Shown here: piece after piece, positions 19,201 through 27,264 of the stretch
Layout: every line of letters begins with the position of its first letter
Numbering within the stretch: the first letter of the stretch is position 1
Notes under the pieces: generated by a model
The model's database searches: none
Told to the model about the DNA's origin: nothing
Seen by the model: the letters and a program-made list of their open reading frames with translations, nothing else
Translations under genes and position numbers: made by a program
Origin: G963691885 sp963691885
Lineage (GTDB): Bacteria; Pseudomonadota; Alphaproteobacteria; UBA8366; Aestuariispiraceae
Direction: 5' to 3'
Length of the DNA: 64,000 bases
NCBI GenBank assembly: GCA_963691885.1
Contig: OY829843.1
Location: 1,736,001 to 1,800,000, forward strand

Positions 19201-22200
19201 ACACCAGGGCGTGGTGAATTTGAGCTGACAGGTTACATTTTCGACCGTCTCGAATTCTCTTCAACCAATGAAGGGCTTGCCAACCCGCAACTGGCAGAAA
19301 TTAGCAATGATACCAGTGATTACTATATTGGTGAATTGGTGGCGACGCCGTTGCTTAAAGATGGCCTGCCGACTAGCGAACTGCCTGTAGGTAGTTTTCA
19401 GTATCAGGTTTTGGCAGATCGCAATGACGTGGCTAATTCGGCTAAAAGTGTGGCCAGTGATGTCCAGATTGGCGGGATCGATAGAGACATTTTCCAGGTC
19501 CGTCTTTCGTCGGACGGCGTCGCTGCCGAACCTGTGGCATTTGACTCCCCGGAAACCGAGTCTGTCTTTACCTTGGCCCTTACGGACGATGATGGGAACC
19601 AAATATTTGACAGCAACCTTTTGCCCAATGGGGACACAGTTCTTACCATTCGATTGACCGCAGGGTCCGCACAATTCTCGCCAGATGGTGACGGTGAGAA
19701 TGGTGATTTTGGGGTCCCGCGAACTGTTGCGGGCGATACTCGAAATATAGTTGATGCGTCCGAATTTACGGCCAGTAATCCTGTCTTCCGGGTTACGATT
19801 CCTGCGGGGGAAACCTCCGTTAAATTTGCGGTGCCTGTGCTGTTTGATGATGATGTTAACAATGGTCCGGACGATAATCGCGCTCAGGAACCGACGGAGA
19901 ATTTCTTTGTCCAGATTGCTGGAATTGAAAATTCAGAGGCAACCGTCATACCATTTGACCTGCGGGCAGAAGGCCTTATTGGCGGTGGCGCGGATAGTGT
20001 CGTCACCGGTTTTGACAGCCGTGTCAGGTTCGGGATCCCATTTTCAACGGACCTTGATATTAATTCCGGAATCGGGACTGGATCGGATCTGGAATCTGAC
20101 ATCCTGGATCCGCTCATTGAAGGATCAGATCCGGACATCGGCGCCTTTGATGCTGTAACAGGAGAAGCCCCCGACTTCATACAACTCATGACTACGCCGA
20201 ATTGGGGAAGAATAGTTTATGTCGATGATGTTTTCGGGTTTGGTAACAATGATGATGTTGGAAGTATTCGTGATCTTACCGTCACTACAAGAGGGGCTGC
20301 CGTTCAAAGTGAACATGATAAATGGGTCTGGATTCCAGAGAACTCAGGTAATCCTGGGACCTTATCGCCAGAGGAATCCAGCATCGATTTCTTCAATTTC
20401 AGGATGACCGACGGCTCTGTTTCGGCATACGAAACGGCCGTAACCGGCGGACAGGAGGCACGGTATGCGGAGTTTGGGGTCGAAAGGATTGATCTGAACG
20501 GCGAGGTTCAGACTTTAAGCAATGCTGATAATTTCATCAAAACTGAACAGAGGGCAGAAATCTTTGCGGTAAATTTTGGAACGGTCGTAAATAATCTTGA
20601 TATCGGGGTGGATTTGAGTAACACGACTACCCCGATCAATACTTTTGGTGACCGCATCCTGCATATTTCAGTCGGTCGTGTTAAGCTGTTCCTGGAGGGA
20701 GCTGTAGTTCTGAATCAGACATTCGGGTATGATCCATTCGTTGCGAGTCCGTTTTCAACCCCAACCGCACCGCCGGAATCGCTCGTCATCCCTGATATCA
20801 TTTCCCACACTTGGGCGGGTACAAACTTTCTGCGATTGCAGGGCGTTGAATTCGACAGGGTTGAGATTTCGGCCGATGGTTTTTCTGACGGTGCAATCTC
20901 TGTCAATCGTCGACCAAACAGTCCAAATCCTGAGATAGAATATTCAAGTTTTAACATTCGCAGTGTGGCCGCGATCGGGGGTGAAATCACGTTTGACTAT
21001 CGCTTGGGTAGTCTATCTGATCCGAATGATGCAACCTCCGAATTGGACTTCACCGGTCCTGGCACTGTGACGATTGGTCAAGAAATTCAGGGCAGTTTCA
21101 ATGGATTTGATTATGGTGCGAATAGAGTTGAGGCTGAAATCCAAGGGGGAACACCAGCGCTTGAGGGGGAGAACCTTGAGTTCACTGTCAGCCTGACCTC
21201 TCAGGGCACAGATGAAAATGGTGCGGTCGCCCTTAGGGATTCAGCGCAAGCCGGGTCGGTTGACGGGACTTTCGTACGGGTCGGGTTTGAGCTTGGTGAA
21301 GATCTGACCCAGTCCGACTTTGATGATCCTCAAGCGGTGGCGAGCACGCTCGAAGCTGCTGGGTGGCAGTCAAACACGGTCGGCGGTATCACGACTTATT
21401 TTCAAATTGTCCAATTTACAGCGGCAATGATCAATGCTTCCAGTGGCACCACTCTGACACATCCTGATGTTCTTGTGATTCCGACCTTCCTCGATGCTGA
21501 TGCGGAAGCGACCGAAACACTGACCCTGCGTATTCTGGATACCAGTAACCGTATTGCAGAGGTGAATGGTACAGGTGGCTTCGCGACAGGCGTCCTTCAG
21601 GACAACACGGTTAAACCCGCGGTTGATGCTGTTGAGGCGACTGTGACCGCACCCGGCGAGAATCCGGATGGATATCCGGGCGATTTGTCAGATGTAGTAT
21701 TGCATCGGCAGTTTGATGTTGTGACACAGAGCAACCTGGCACAACGTGGAACGGTCATCGGAGATGATGACACTGGTAACGCATCACTTGGTGCCTATCA
21801 GAAAGATGCGACAGAGTTCCAGTTTGCGATTGAAAGCCTGCCAACCTACAACGACGCTAACGGTGATGCGCAGCCTTATGGCGCGCTTTATCTGCAAGTG
21901 GACGGCAGGCTGAACAGCAATAATACCTGGAACAGCACGCCGTTGGATATCGGTGACACTTTTACCGCCGATGACCGGGTGCACTGGGTTCTGAATGAGG
22001 ATGATATTCGTCCGAGCGAAAAGCCAGACGCGATCTTCACCTATTCGGCCACGTCTGATCCGAATGGGACGCCCGTCAAGAGTGACAGTGCGACGGTAGT
22101 CATCAATACGGACCTGCCCGTGATCCAGCTGGCGGGCCTAAATCCAAATGGAATCACAGAAGGGGGTGATCTTTCATACACCCTCTCTATTATTCCGCCA

Positions 22201-22905
22201 GAGGATGGTACGGCTTTTGAGGATTTACCCCAAAGTAGTGCTCAGACCGCTGTTACCCTGCATGTGAACCTCGAAAATGGACTTACGCCGAGCGATATCG
22301 ATTTGACCGGCTGGTTCCCGATTGTGAATGACCAGGTCTATTCGAGAGTCTTCAGGTTCAATGCAAATGACCCGTCAGATATAGCAGTTACGATCCCGAC
22401 AATTGCGGAGGATCCAGACATCCTGGAAGGGACACAGCAGCTGACCCTGACCATACACGACATCAATAACTTTTTTGGAAACTTTGAAGGGGAATCCACG
22501 GCCGTCACACAAGACATACTGGATCCGGCTGCGCCGGTGTCGACACCTTCAGTTCCTGTATTCTCGAATAGTGTGGTTGCCGATCCGGGTGTGCCTGACT
22601 CGCCAGCAGTTAGTCTTCTTGAGGCTGATACCGATGGCGGTATCGACTTTGCAGCACTGTCCAATCTGCCGAACGCGACCCCGACAACGGGGGATACATC
22701 ATCGGAAGGTGACCTGACATCGATCGGAAACCTCCTGGAGACGCCGGATGATGTGCTGGATCAGGCCGTCGGCGGTGGGGAGCAAAACCCGGCCACCGGT
22801 GATCAGACGGGTGGTGCTGGTGACGCCACCCAGCCTGCGGCGGTTGAAGGCCTGAATGATGACCCGGATCCCGATGATGGCGGCGGTATTCTGCCAGCGG
22901 AATAG
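13120..22905 (+). CDS. Giant repetitive Calx-beta/cadherin-like surface protein (adhesin-like)
   Basis: About 3,260 residues in one open frame (first in-frame GTG at 13342). It has no membrane segment and is rich in Asp, Gly, Thr and Val. It is built from recurring beta-type modules: (1) LGG-GLGYQI-GTLYYG-LYWVAT units; (2) an ITIGG-NPGGGI-GGMGI-EVLRMDF-FDRLEFSS domain; (3) Calx-beta-like units (VTEGGSLLFDVSLVSKG, VPEGSAMTFTLSI, ITEGGDLSYTLSI); (4) VLHR-DLGGY-HWVL units. The order is repeated in two halves. The C-terminus (ending DPDPDDGGGILPAE) is acidic and lacks RTX nonapeptides or a sorting anchor. Calx-beta/cadherin arrays usually serve calcium-dependent adhesion or matrix roles. Export by type I secretion is inferred, and the adjacent TolC gene is broken. 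An OmpA-type gene follows. Confidence 0.8.
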   Translation, partial: TRIAALDGGPASLEQSADLGGLAFGHAPDGLGYQITSLPPSGGGVLYYGTSPDGSDWVPADTSTILNNTQKLYWVATTDDIELGGEITIGGVGELDQNNNGAGKPIGEWTNPGGGISVAYKAFKHDGSEGTVVTQDDPNADNKTGSQQVKGGMGISGEAPDIENPNPGWEAEIGQGFGDFDGTSEVLRMDFRNDAGSDTINVTNATVQVTHFYENEGEVGQVQIFRDGLLLDTLTFGYDDLLDPETGQPLDNHLIVNSIENAPNPDVTASRAEFTLSGYVFDRLEFSSRNDGLTRAGAETRNDTSNFYIGELRVTPVVDPNSGAPTGDLPTADIEYRVKADKDSPATDDFSDPVPLRIVDDSLPIYQVVIVDAPAVIEPTSATDVKESVFTLQWRDEDGVDIGNSAVAPPGAPTVFTITLIDNTATFLSSNSTDPGDYGVPQGFNGSVVDASDFAATRSFTVTIPAGASSVQFAVPALFDDDIPGRELEPVENYFAQITGTANEAATVVVFDNRAQGTIGIGADNVETDFGSQIATSTISRTVFGTLFELGGEDIDDVEDADIEITSQDFRIGKTKEVIPDIGAWNPDANGGNGGAYDVFQITTDPVFGLLERTVIGLTDPVASQGTPQDPNTVMLADGLIRSADDGGYLKWSSNVNAFANDDVVYMRFDSTTEEAVRLGTLDPNAGPIPQLQAGAIFANGTEGAGGRPNDAYSSGFSTNSGFKVDSLSGVSEKMFVNFGTLINQAEIELDVFNEFVSFPATNDNLMSLVGQIDLYRDGKLIYSGTFGHDPDDILDTAIPPGFTRSDLIRPDIVVPRDNSEYDILLDGFEFDRIEISPLSFAHGATTHTDPGTGIIVGPQFWGREIAAIGGAVEFEYRAGKLKQEADPLTGQPLQDNFVEENYEWTNPGTVKIGQALQNTYTGFDYAANRVDAAIADAADVTEGGSLLFDVSLVSKGTAASLGDTAQAGADTIIRVGFELGGDITLSDFDDPATVEDELELAGWTSQTLDGVTLYYQDVVFSQLDVSNTTGTVFTHPTALAVPTFGDTLSEATETLRLSVLSVSNTAATVGGGGSFGSGNILDDGTVPSADDVVTSSLAVIEDPEGYPATISGTPVPDAVLHRALQFDTGTQLSQRASVVEDDDNNASPDLGGYKLNATEAITFRLTSVPVFDDNGTELEYGTLFKQENGRNDSSIVWEPATVGETFTELDILHWVLNADQVGTQPASKPDVTFTYVAVATDNAVAMDSEPGKVIIRTDLPEITVSDAVPESVPEGSAMTFTLSIDDPINGTYEDLSHDDVGTVIYVRVTLKDGLTASDFSQAGWSLVNGTTDTYETTAFIQPGQRSTTKTVTTNSDLFLNEGDENFELVIHRIENANGGFLGAGNSGIGMITEDTETTDVPGISLIDAEAVDEGEDMVFTITLSPPQGVAGYNNTATAFVPTEVDLRFSVPLNSTTELSVDDLDVDGLTGAGWNRQDANGSAVFTKTETLGLGLSSRDVSIPTIIDGATDDAEALTITIEAVRNSRGDFTIQKPSATGILNDVNPVSADAVAAVAEIAAENPAGFPVGTETVLLHRSFGFDASGLEAERSGVTNDDDTVGIPDLGGYLSGASPTDIGFRITSLPTLSDGTTASGTLYKQAAGSSAWTLVDTTDTFNEGDQLHWVLTDPSQLAATSLPSFTYVAVGDVNGTVIDSPPETVTIDAPVGSDPVLTLPDSSPPATTLAGLASNGNVNLDPTTILLFKEISIGESNSPVGSRIAALDGGTSSVEQLADIGGFAFGRAPDGLGYQIVTPPAAGSGTLYYGASSDGSDWRVVDTSTVLTNNEKLYWVATTADITKGSAITIGGTGDWNLAQENADGLPISVWQNPGGGITVDYKAFKQDGSPATVVTQDGVQGIGGGVNQVSTLVKGGMGIAGEFPGQIGDERWEAEINQGFGELDGTSEVLRMDFQNDSKTDSVLMTDAKVQISHFYDNEGEFGVVKIYRAGILLDELTFGYFGTGENPNPPAQPPDIVVNSLEASGVSIYGTPGRGEFELTGYIFDRLEFSSTNEGLANPQLAEISNDTSDYYIGELVATPLLKDGLPTSELPVGSFQYQVLADRNDVANSAKSVASDVQIGGIDRDIFQVRLSSDGVAAEPVAFDSPETESVFTLALTDDDGNQIFDSNLLPNGDTVLTIRLTAGSAQFSPDGDGENGDFGVPRTVAGDTRNIVDASEFTASNPVFRVTIPAGETSVKFAVPVLFDDDVNNGPDDNRAQEPTENFFVQIAGIENSEATVIPFDLRAEGLIGGGADSVVTGFDSRVRFGIPFSTDLDINSGIGTGSDLESDILDPLIEGSDPDIGAFDAVTGEAPDFIQLMTTPNWGRIVYVDDVFGFGNNDDVGSIRDLTVTTRGAAVQSEHDKWVWIPENSGNPGTLSPEESSIDFFNFRMTDGSVSAYETAVTGGQEARYAEFGVERIDLNGEVQTLSNADNFIKTEQRAEIFAVNFGTVVNNLDIGVDLSNTTTPINTFGDRILHISVGRVKLFLEGAVVLNQTFGYDPFVASPFSTPTAPPESLVIPDIISHTWAGTNFLRLQGVEFDRVEISADGFSDGAISVNRRPNSPNPEIEYSSFNIRSVAAIGGEITFDYRLGSLSDPNDATSELDFTGPGTVTIGQEIQGSFNGFDYGANRVEAEIQGGTPALEGENLEFTVSLTSQGTDENGAVALRDSAQAGSVDGTFVRVGFELGEDLTQSDFDDPQAVASTLEAAGWQSNTVGGITTYFQIVQFTAAMINASSGTTLTHPDVLVIPTFLDADAEATETLTLRILDTSNRIAEVNGTGGFATGVLQDNTVKPAVDAVEATVTAPGENPDGYPGDLSDVVLHRQFDVVTQSNLAQRGTVIGDDDTGNASLGAYQKDATEFQFAIESLPTYNDANGDAQPYGALYLQVDGRLNSNNTWNSTPLDIGDTFTADDRVHWVLNEDDIRPSEKPDAIFTYSATSDPNGTPVKSDSATVVINTDLPVIQLAGLNPNGITEGGDLSYTLSIIPPEDGTAFEDLPQSSAQTAVTLHVNLENGLTPSDIDLTGWFPIVNDQVYSRVFRFNANDPSDIAVTIPTIAEDPDILEGTQQLTLTIHDINNFFGNFEGESTAVTQDILDPAAPVSTPSVPVFSNSVVADPGVPDSPAVSLLEADTDGGIDFAALSNLPNATPTTGDTSSEGDLTSIGNLLETPDDVLDQAVGGGEQNPATGDQTGGAGDATQPAAVEGLNDDPDPDDGGGILPAE
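13126..18390 (+). repeat. Duplicated half A of giant protein
   Basis: Starts at IAALDGGPASLEQSADLGG and runs through head unit, ITIGG domain (about 13378-14070), Calx-like unit (14100-14700), VETDFGS unit (14690), VNFGTLINQ domain (15320-15760), Calx unit (15840-16370), VLHRALQF unit (16390), Calx unit (16890-17300), then an additional Calx unit (ISLIDAEAVDEGEDMVF, 17330-17740) and a second VLHR unit (17750-18230). The last two have no counterpart in half B. Confidence 0.8.
18391..22524 (+). repeat. Duplicated half B of giant protein
   Basis: Begins RIAALDGGTSSVEQLADIGG and repeats the module order of half A: head unit, ITIGG domain (18646 onward), EPVAFDSPETESVFTLAL unit (about 19530), DSVVTGFDS unit (about 20000), VNFGTVVNN domain (about 20570), Calx unit (21060-21600), VLHRQFDV unit (about 21690) and Calx unit (22110-22520). 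The halves have diverged clearly in DNA, so the duplication is old. The ITIGG domain is the best conserved (GGMGI, TSEVLRMDF, FDRLEFSS in both). Confidence 0.8.
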
Positions 22906-23102
22906 TGTGGTCTTTGTCGGTCAGAGCACAGCTTCATCGAAAACAAATAGTCGAATAACAAACCAAAGTATTAAATTAATGGATTTTTAGTATTTATTAT
23001 GCAATAAGGTGGTTTTTGACAGAGTAATATTCGCCGTTTGATTATTTGAAATGTTTTTTCTTGGTGCGTTTATTTTGAATTGAAGATTTGAGCCGAATTT
23101 TC

Positions 23103-24332
23103 ATGGGTAATTTTTGCGAGAAGCGTCAGCCCTTTGCTGGTTCGATGCAGAGTGTTTTGACCTTTGCCCTTGGTGTCGCCGCCTGGGGCGTCGCTGCTTT
23201 CTGGCCAACTGGCGCATCGGCTTTTGCGCAATGGTATCTGGAAGGGCGGGCCGGCGTATCATTGCCCCTGGCTGGGGATGCCGAAGCGGAAGATGCCGGT
23301 ATACCCAATCAACGCGTGCGATTGAGCCCTGGTCCCACCGCTTCCGGGGCGGTTGGTGCTGTATTTGACGGGCCCCGGGTTGAGGTCGAAGCGTTTTACC
23401 GTCAAAGCGATGCGGATACCGTCGGTCGTGTGGACGGTGACGGGTCGATATCGACCATGGGTGGAATGCTGAACGGTTATTATGACTTTGAGCTCAGCAA
23501 CCCGGATATCAAACCGTTTGTCGGCGCCGGTCTTGGTTTTGCCTCTGTTGATGCCAAGGGCGTTGCGCCTGTGAACGGCTCGCAACTCGATGATTCGGCT
23601 ACAGGATTTGCGTATCAGGCAATGACGGGCGTCGGCTATGACATCAGTGATACAGTAACGGTCAGTCTGCACTATGCTTTTGTTGCCATTCCCTCCCTTG
23701 AATTTGAAGACAGTGCCGGGCGCTTGTATGAATGGGATTATATGGACCATTCCGTCATGCTGGGCCTGCGGTATCGTTTTGGCGGGTCAGACAGACCGGA
23801 ACGGCGCCGTACCGGTCAACTTGCCATGCCGGACCCCTTACCCGCCATTCCTGTTGCTGCCCGTGATCCGGATGCCATAAAACCGCGTCCACGACCCACC
23901 CTGGACGGTCAACGACCTTCCTTGTTCGCGTCTATCACCGAGACACCGGAACGAGCGGCAACACTTGCCCTCTCAGGTCCGGCACCGCTGCAAAATGTTG
24001 ATACGTTTGAGGTTTTCTTTGGATGGGACAGTGTGGAGCTGGACCAAAGAGCGATGGCGAGCCTCGCCGCCGCTGCTGACGCGTTCAAGGCAGGTCGTAT
24101 ATCCCAGGTCTTGATTACCGGCCATACCGACCGATCAGGCTCCGAGATCTATAACCTTCGTCTGTCGCAAGTTCGGGCTGAAGCGGTGCGACGGGCGATG
24201 GAATCATTTGGCGTCGACACCCAAGCCATGATGGCCCGTGGCGTAGGGGAAGGGCAGCCCAAGGTTCCGACTGAGGATGGTGCCTTGTCGGCTCAAAACC
24301 GACGGGCGCAGATTGACTTAAGAGCGCAGTAG
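23103..24332 (+). CDS. OmpA-family outer-membrane protein (beta-barrel plus peptidoglycan-binding domain)
   Basis: 409 residues: signal peptide (TFALGVAAWGVAAFWPTGA, cleaved near ASAFA-QWYLE), an eight-strand-barrel-like N-domain (QWYLEGRAGVSLP, FVGAGLGFASVDAKG, MLGLRYRFGG), a proline-rich linker (about 235-295), and a C-terminal OmpA domain with FFGWDSVELD, ITGHTDRSGSEIYNLRLSQV and the AQNRRAQIDLRAQ end. The aspartate and arginine that bind diaminopimelate in this family (TDRSG, NLRLSQVRA) are present. It tethers the outer membrane to the wall. TTG 23088 is also in frame; ATG 23103 is preferred. It follows the giant gene by about 200 AT-rich bases without a visible terminator. Confidence 0.88.
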   Translation: MGNFCEKRQPFAGSMQSVLTFALGVAAWGVAAFWPTGASAFAQWYLEGRAGVSLPLAGDAEAEDAGIPNQRVRLSPGPTASGAVGAVFDGPRVEVEAFYRQSDADTVGRVDGDGSISTMGGMLNGYYDFELSNPDIKPFVGAGLGFASVDAKGVAPVNGSQLDDSATGFAYQAMTGVGYDISDTVTVSLHYAFVAIPSLEFEDSAGRLYEWDYMDHSVMLGLRYRFGGSDRPERRRTGQLAMPDPLPAIPVAARDPDAIKPRPRPTLDGQRPSLFASITETPERAATLALSGPAPLQNVDTFEVFFGWDSVELDQRAMASLAAAADAFKAGRISQVLITGHTDRSGSEIYNLRLSQVRAEAVRRAMESFGVDTQAMMARGVGEGQPKVPTEDGALSAQNRRAQIDLRAQ

Positions 24333-24372
24333 ATGCTGGCAGACCTGATCCAGATTTACGGGTCAAAGCACG

Positions 24373-24978
24373 TTAGGGGTCTGACCGACCCGTATCCTGC
24401 TGCCTGTCAACGCCGCTGGAACCCGTTTTCAATCCAAGCGGCAAGGTCAAACGATCTGTCATCGAGATAACACGCTGTACCTTTGCGCCAAGGGACAGGA
24501 GCTGCGCAAGGCGCATGGTTTCCAGTTGTTTGACATCCTCATACCAACCGGTAAGCAACTCAATGATAGCGATCATCTCGTCCACACGGGCCTGGGCATA
24601 AAGCTCGGCCTCGGTGGTTGGGGCCGGTTGGGAGATCGATTTTAGAGCCGTTAGCGTTGGGTCGACCTCTCTCTGTTTTCTCTGTTCAGCCAGATTGCGC
24701 ACCATCTCCCATGGGTCGTCGGGTGTTGTAAAATACTCCCTACGATCGCCTTGTAGGTGCTGTCGTTGTACAAGGTTCCATGATTGAAGCTCCTTCAGAC
24801 TCATTGAGACATTGGAACGGGCGTGACCCAACTTGTTGCAGATTTGATCAGCATTCAACGGGGCGTTCGAAACGAACAACAACCCAAACACCTGGCCAAC
24901 ACTGCGGCTTACTCCCCATGCGCTGCCCATTTCCCCGAAATGCAGTACGAGGTCTCTGATTTTTGGATCCAGTGTCAT
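24373..24978 (-). CDS. GbsR/MarR-type transcriptional regulator
   Basis: 201 residues with the GbsR-family arrangement: an N-terminal segment (LVLHFGEMGSAWGVSRSVGQ), the winged helix-turn-helix (LNADQICNKLGHARSNVSMS, then WNLVQRQHLQGDRREYF) and a helical C-terminus. Relatives act as repressors, the best known controlling choline/glycine-betaine genes. The target here is unknown. It is convergent with the OmpA gene and divergent from fabA, with about 280 bases of AT-rich sequence up to fabA that should contain both promoters. Confidence 0.85.
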   Translation of the reverse strand: MTLDPKIRDLVLHFGEMGSAWGVSRSVGQVFGLLFVSNAPLNADQICNKLGHARSNVSMSLKELQSWNLVQRQHLQGDRREYFTTPDDPWEMVRNLAEQRKQREVDPTLTALKSISQPAPTTEAELYAQARVDEMIAIIELLTGWYEDVKQLETMRLAQLLSLGAKVQRVISMTDRLTLPLGLKTGSSGVDRQQDTGRSDP

Positions 24979-25258
24979 TTTTCAGCCCTACACCCGCCTA
25001 TTTCATTAATTTCAGAAATTCGTGAAAATTGCAAATACCGGTATGTTTTGGCTTTAAACTATTGATAGTGTTATTTTTATTGCGTAGTTCGACACACGCT
25101 AATCCGCAGAATTTAACGGGTGCTGCGCGCCAGATTGCTGTTGCTTTCAAGCTTGCTTGTGATGCTTTTCACGCTGGTATAGTGTCCCTTGTAAATTGAC
25201 AGGAAGCGAACGATCTATGGTGTCGCGGCTTCAGAACAACGCAAGTGGATGGAATTGA

Positions 25259-25810
25259 ATGCAAGAGCCCGGGACAACAGTGTCAAATGGCGGCACGGAT
25301 CTGACCCACAAGAGCAGTTTTTCCTATGAAGAACTGATCGAATGCGGCAAAGGGCGTCTTTTCGGGCCCGGTAATGCGCAACTGCCGCTTCCCAACATGT
25401 TGATGCTGGATCGCATTTCGACCATCAACCAGGATGGTGGCGAACACGGCAAGGGCGAGATTGTCGCTGAATTTGATATCAATCCTGACCTCTGGTTCTT
25501 TGGATGTCATTTCGAGGGGGACCCTGTAATGCCGGGCTGCCTGGGCCTGGACGCAATGTGGCAGCTGGTAGGGTTCTATCTCGGATGGTTGGGTCAACCC
25601 GGAAAGGGCCGTGCGCTCGGCGTTGGTGAGGTTAAATTACAGGACCAGGTTCTGCCGACGGCCAAACTGGTTACTTATTATATCACGTTCAAACGGGTCA
25701 TCGTCCGACGCCTTGTCATGGGGGTAGCGGACGGGGTGATGAAAGTGGACGGGCGCGTCGCCGCTGAGGTCAAGGATATGAAAGTCGGTTTGTTTCAGCC
25801 GCAGGAATAG
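25259..25810 (+). CDS. fabA: 3-hydroxydecanoyl-ACP dehydratase/isomerase FabA
   Basis: 183-residue hot-dog-fold enzyme that dehydrates 3-hydroxydecanoyl-ACP and isomerises the double bond, the branch point to unsaturated fatty acids. The active site is clear: GCHFEGDPVMPGCLGLDAMW gives His84 and Asp98, spaced 14 residues apart as in E. coli His70/Asp84. The N-terminal SFSYEELIECGKGRLFG and the terminal AAEVKDMKVGLF are typical. It forms the common alphaproteobacterial cluster fabA-fabB-fabI. Confidence 0.97.
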   Translation: MQEPGTTVSNGGTDLTHKSSFSYEELIECGKGRLFGPGNAQLPLPNMLMLDRISTINQDGGEHGKGEIVAEFDINPDLWFFGCHFEGDPVMPGCLGLDAMWQLVGFYLGWLGQPGKGRALGVGEVKLQDQVLPTAKLVTYYITFKRVIVRRLVMGVADGVMKVDGRVAAEVKDMKVGLFQPQE

Positions 25811-25979
25811 GGCACGGACATTTTAGGTGAAATGCGCTTCCTGCTTGACGCGGGGATGCGGCTCTATACAAGAAATTCGAAAGTCCTGCGGGACGGCCAT
25901 GGAAACCCGAACAGCGTGACAAAACGGGCGTGTGTTCGATTGAGAGGAAAGTCCGCAAGACGGACAGTTGGGAGCAATC

Positions 25980-27206
25980 ATGAGCGGACCCAGACGCGTT
26001 GCTGTAACCGGCATGGGCATTGTTTCATCCCTTGGAAACAACAAGACCGAAGTCCTGAATTCCCTCCGGAACGGCGCTTCAGGGATTGAGTTTGTCGAAG
26101 AGTATAAAGAGCGCGGATTCCGCAGCCACCTGCACGGCAGCATTAACATTGATATTGACGATCATGTTGATCGAAAAGTGCGCCGTTTCATGGGCGATGG
26201 CGCGGCGTATAACTATATCGCCATGCAGGAAGCGATTGAAGATGCCGGCCTTGGCGAGAACGAAATCAGCAATGAACGCACCGGATTGATCCTGGGTTCC
26301 GGCGGCCCATCTACCGTCGATATCGTTCAGTCTGCTGAAATTGCCATGGAAAAGGGCGTGAAACGCATCGGCCCCTATCGTGTGCCGCGATCCATGTGCA
26401 GCACGAATTCCGCCACCATCGCAACACCGTTTCATATCAAGGGCGTAAACTATTCGATTAGTTCCGCCTGTTCCACATCCGCGCATTGTATCGGAAACGC
26501 CGCAGAGATGATCCAGTGGGGTAAACAGGATATCATGTTTGCAGGCGGTGGTGAGGAGCTTAACTGGACCCTGACTGTATTGTTTGATGCAATGGGCGCC
26601 CTTTCTTCGAAATACAATGACAGTCCGGATCGGGCCAGCCGTGCCTTTGACAAAGACCGGGATGGATTCGTCATTTCCGGCGGCGGCGGCGTTGTTGTTC
26701 TGGAAGAACTGGAACATGCGAAGGCTCGCGGGGCTAAAATCTATGGTGAGGTTGTGGGCTATGGTGCGACCTCGGACGGTCACGACATGGTGGCTCCATC
26801 TGGTGAAGGGGCCGTGCGTTGCATGCGTCAGGCGATTGACGGTCTGAACCACCCGATTGGGTATATCAATGCGCATGGGACATCGACCCCTGTCGGCGAC
26901 ATGGTTGAACTGGACTCGATCCGCAAAGTTTTCGGGGACTCCCTGCCGACGATCAGCTCGACAAAATCGCTTGCGGGTCATTCGCAGGGCGCAACCGGCG
27001 TGCATGAATCAATCTATTCCCTTTTGATGTTGGAGCATGATTTTATTGCTGCATCTGCAAATGTTGAAACGCTGGACGAAGGTGCCGTTGGAATGCCGAT
27101 CGCCCAAGAGCGGATTGATAACGCGGGTCTGGAATGCGTCCTGTCGAACAGTTTCGGATTCGGGGGCACCAATGCGTGCCTCGTGTTCCGTCGTCATCAC
27201 GGTTGA
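25980..27206 (+). CDS. fabB: Beta-ketoacyl-ACP synthase I FabB
   Basis: 408-residue condensing enzyme that elongates unsaturated acyl-ACPs made by FabA. The catalytic triad is visible: Cys164 in SSACSTSAHC, a histidine in NAHGTSTPVGD (about 299) and a histidine in KSLAGHSQGATG (about 334). The FGFGGTNACLVFR end is typical. The frame is open to TTG 25968, but ATG 25980 carries GGGAG six bases upstream and matches family starts. It lies about 170 bases after fabA and 58 before fabI. Confidence 0.97.
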   Translation: MSGPRRVAVTGMGIVSSLGNNKTEVLNSLRNGASGIEFVEEYKERGFRSHLHGSINIDIDDHVDRKVRRFMGDGAAYNYIAMQEAIEDAGLGENEISNERTGLILGSGGPSTVDIVQSAEIAMEKGVKRIGPYRVPRSMCSTNSATIATPFHIKGVNYSISSACSTSAHCIGNAAEMIQWGKQDIMFAGGGEELNWTLTVLFDAMGALSSKYNDSPDRASRAFDKDRDGFVISGGGGVVVLEELEHAKARGAKIYGEVVGYGATSDGHDMVAPSGEGAVRCMRQAIDGLNHPIGYINAHGTSTPVGDMVELDSIRKVFGDSLPTISSTKSLAGHSQGATGVHESIYSLLMLEHDFIAASANVETLDEGAVGMPIAQERIDNAGLECVLSNSFGFGGTNACLVFRRHHG

Positions 27207-27264
27207 TCGGCCACGGTCTTTTTTATGAGCCAGGGTTCAACTGGTGTAAGGTGAGGGTTTAAGT

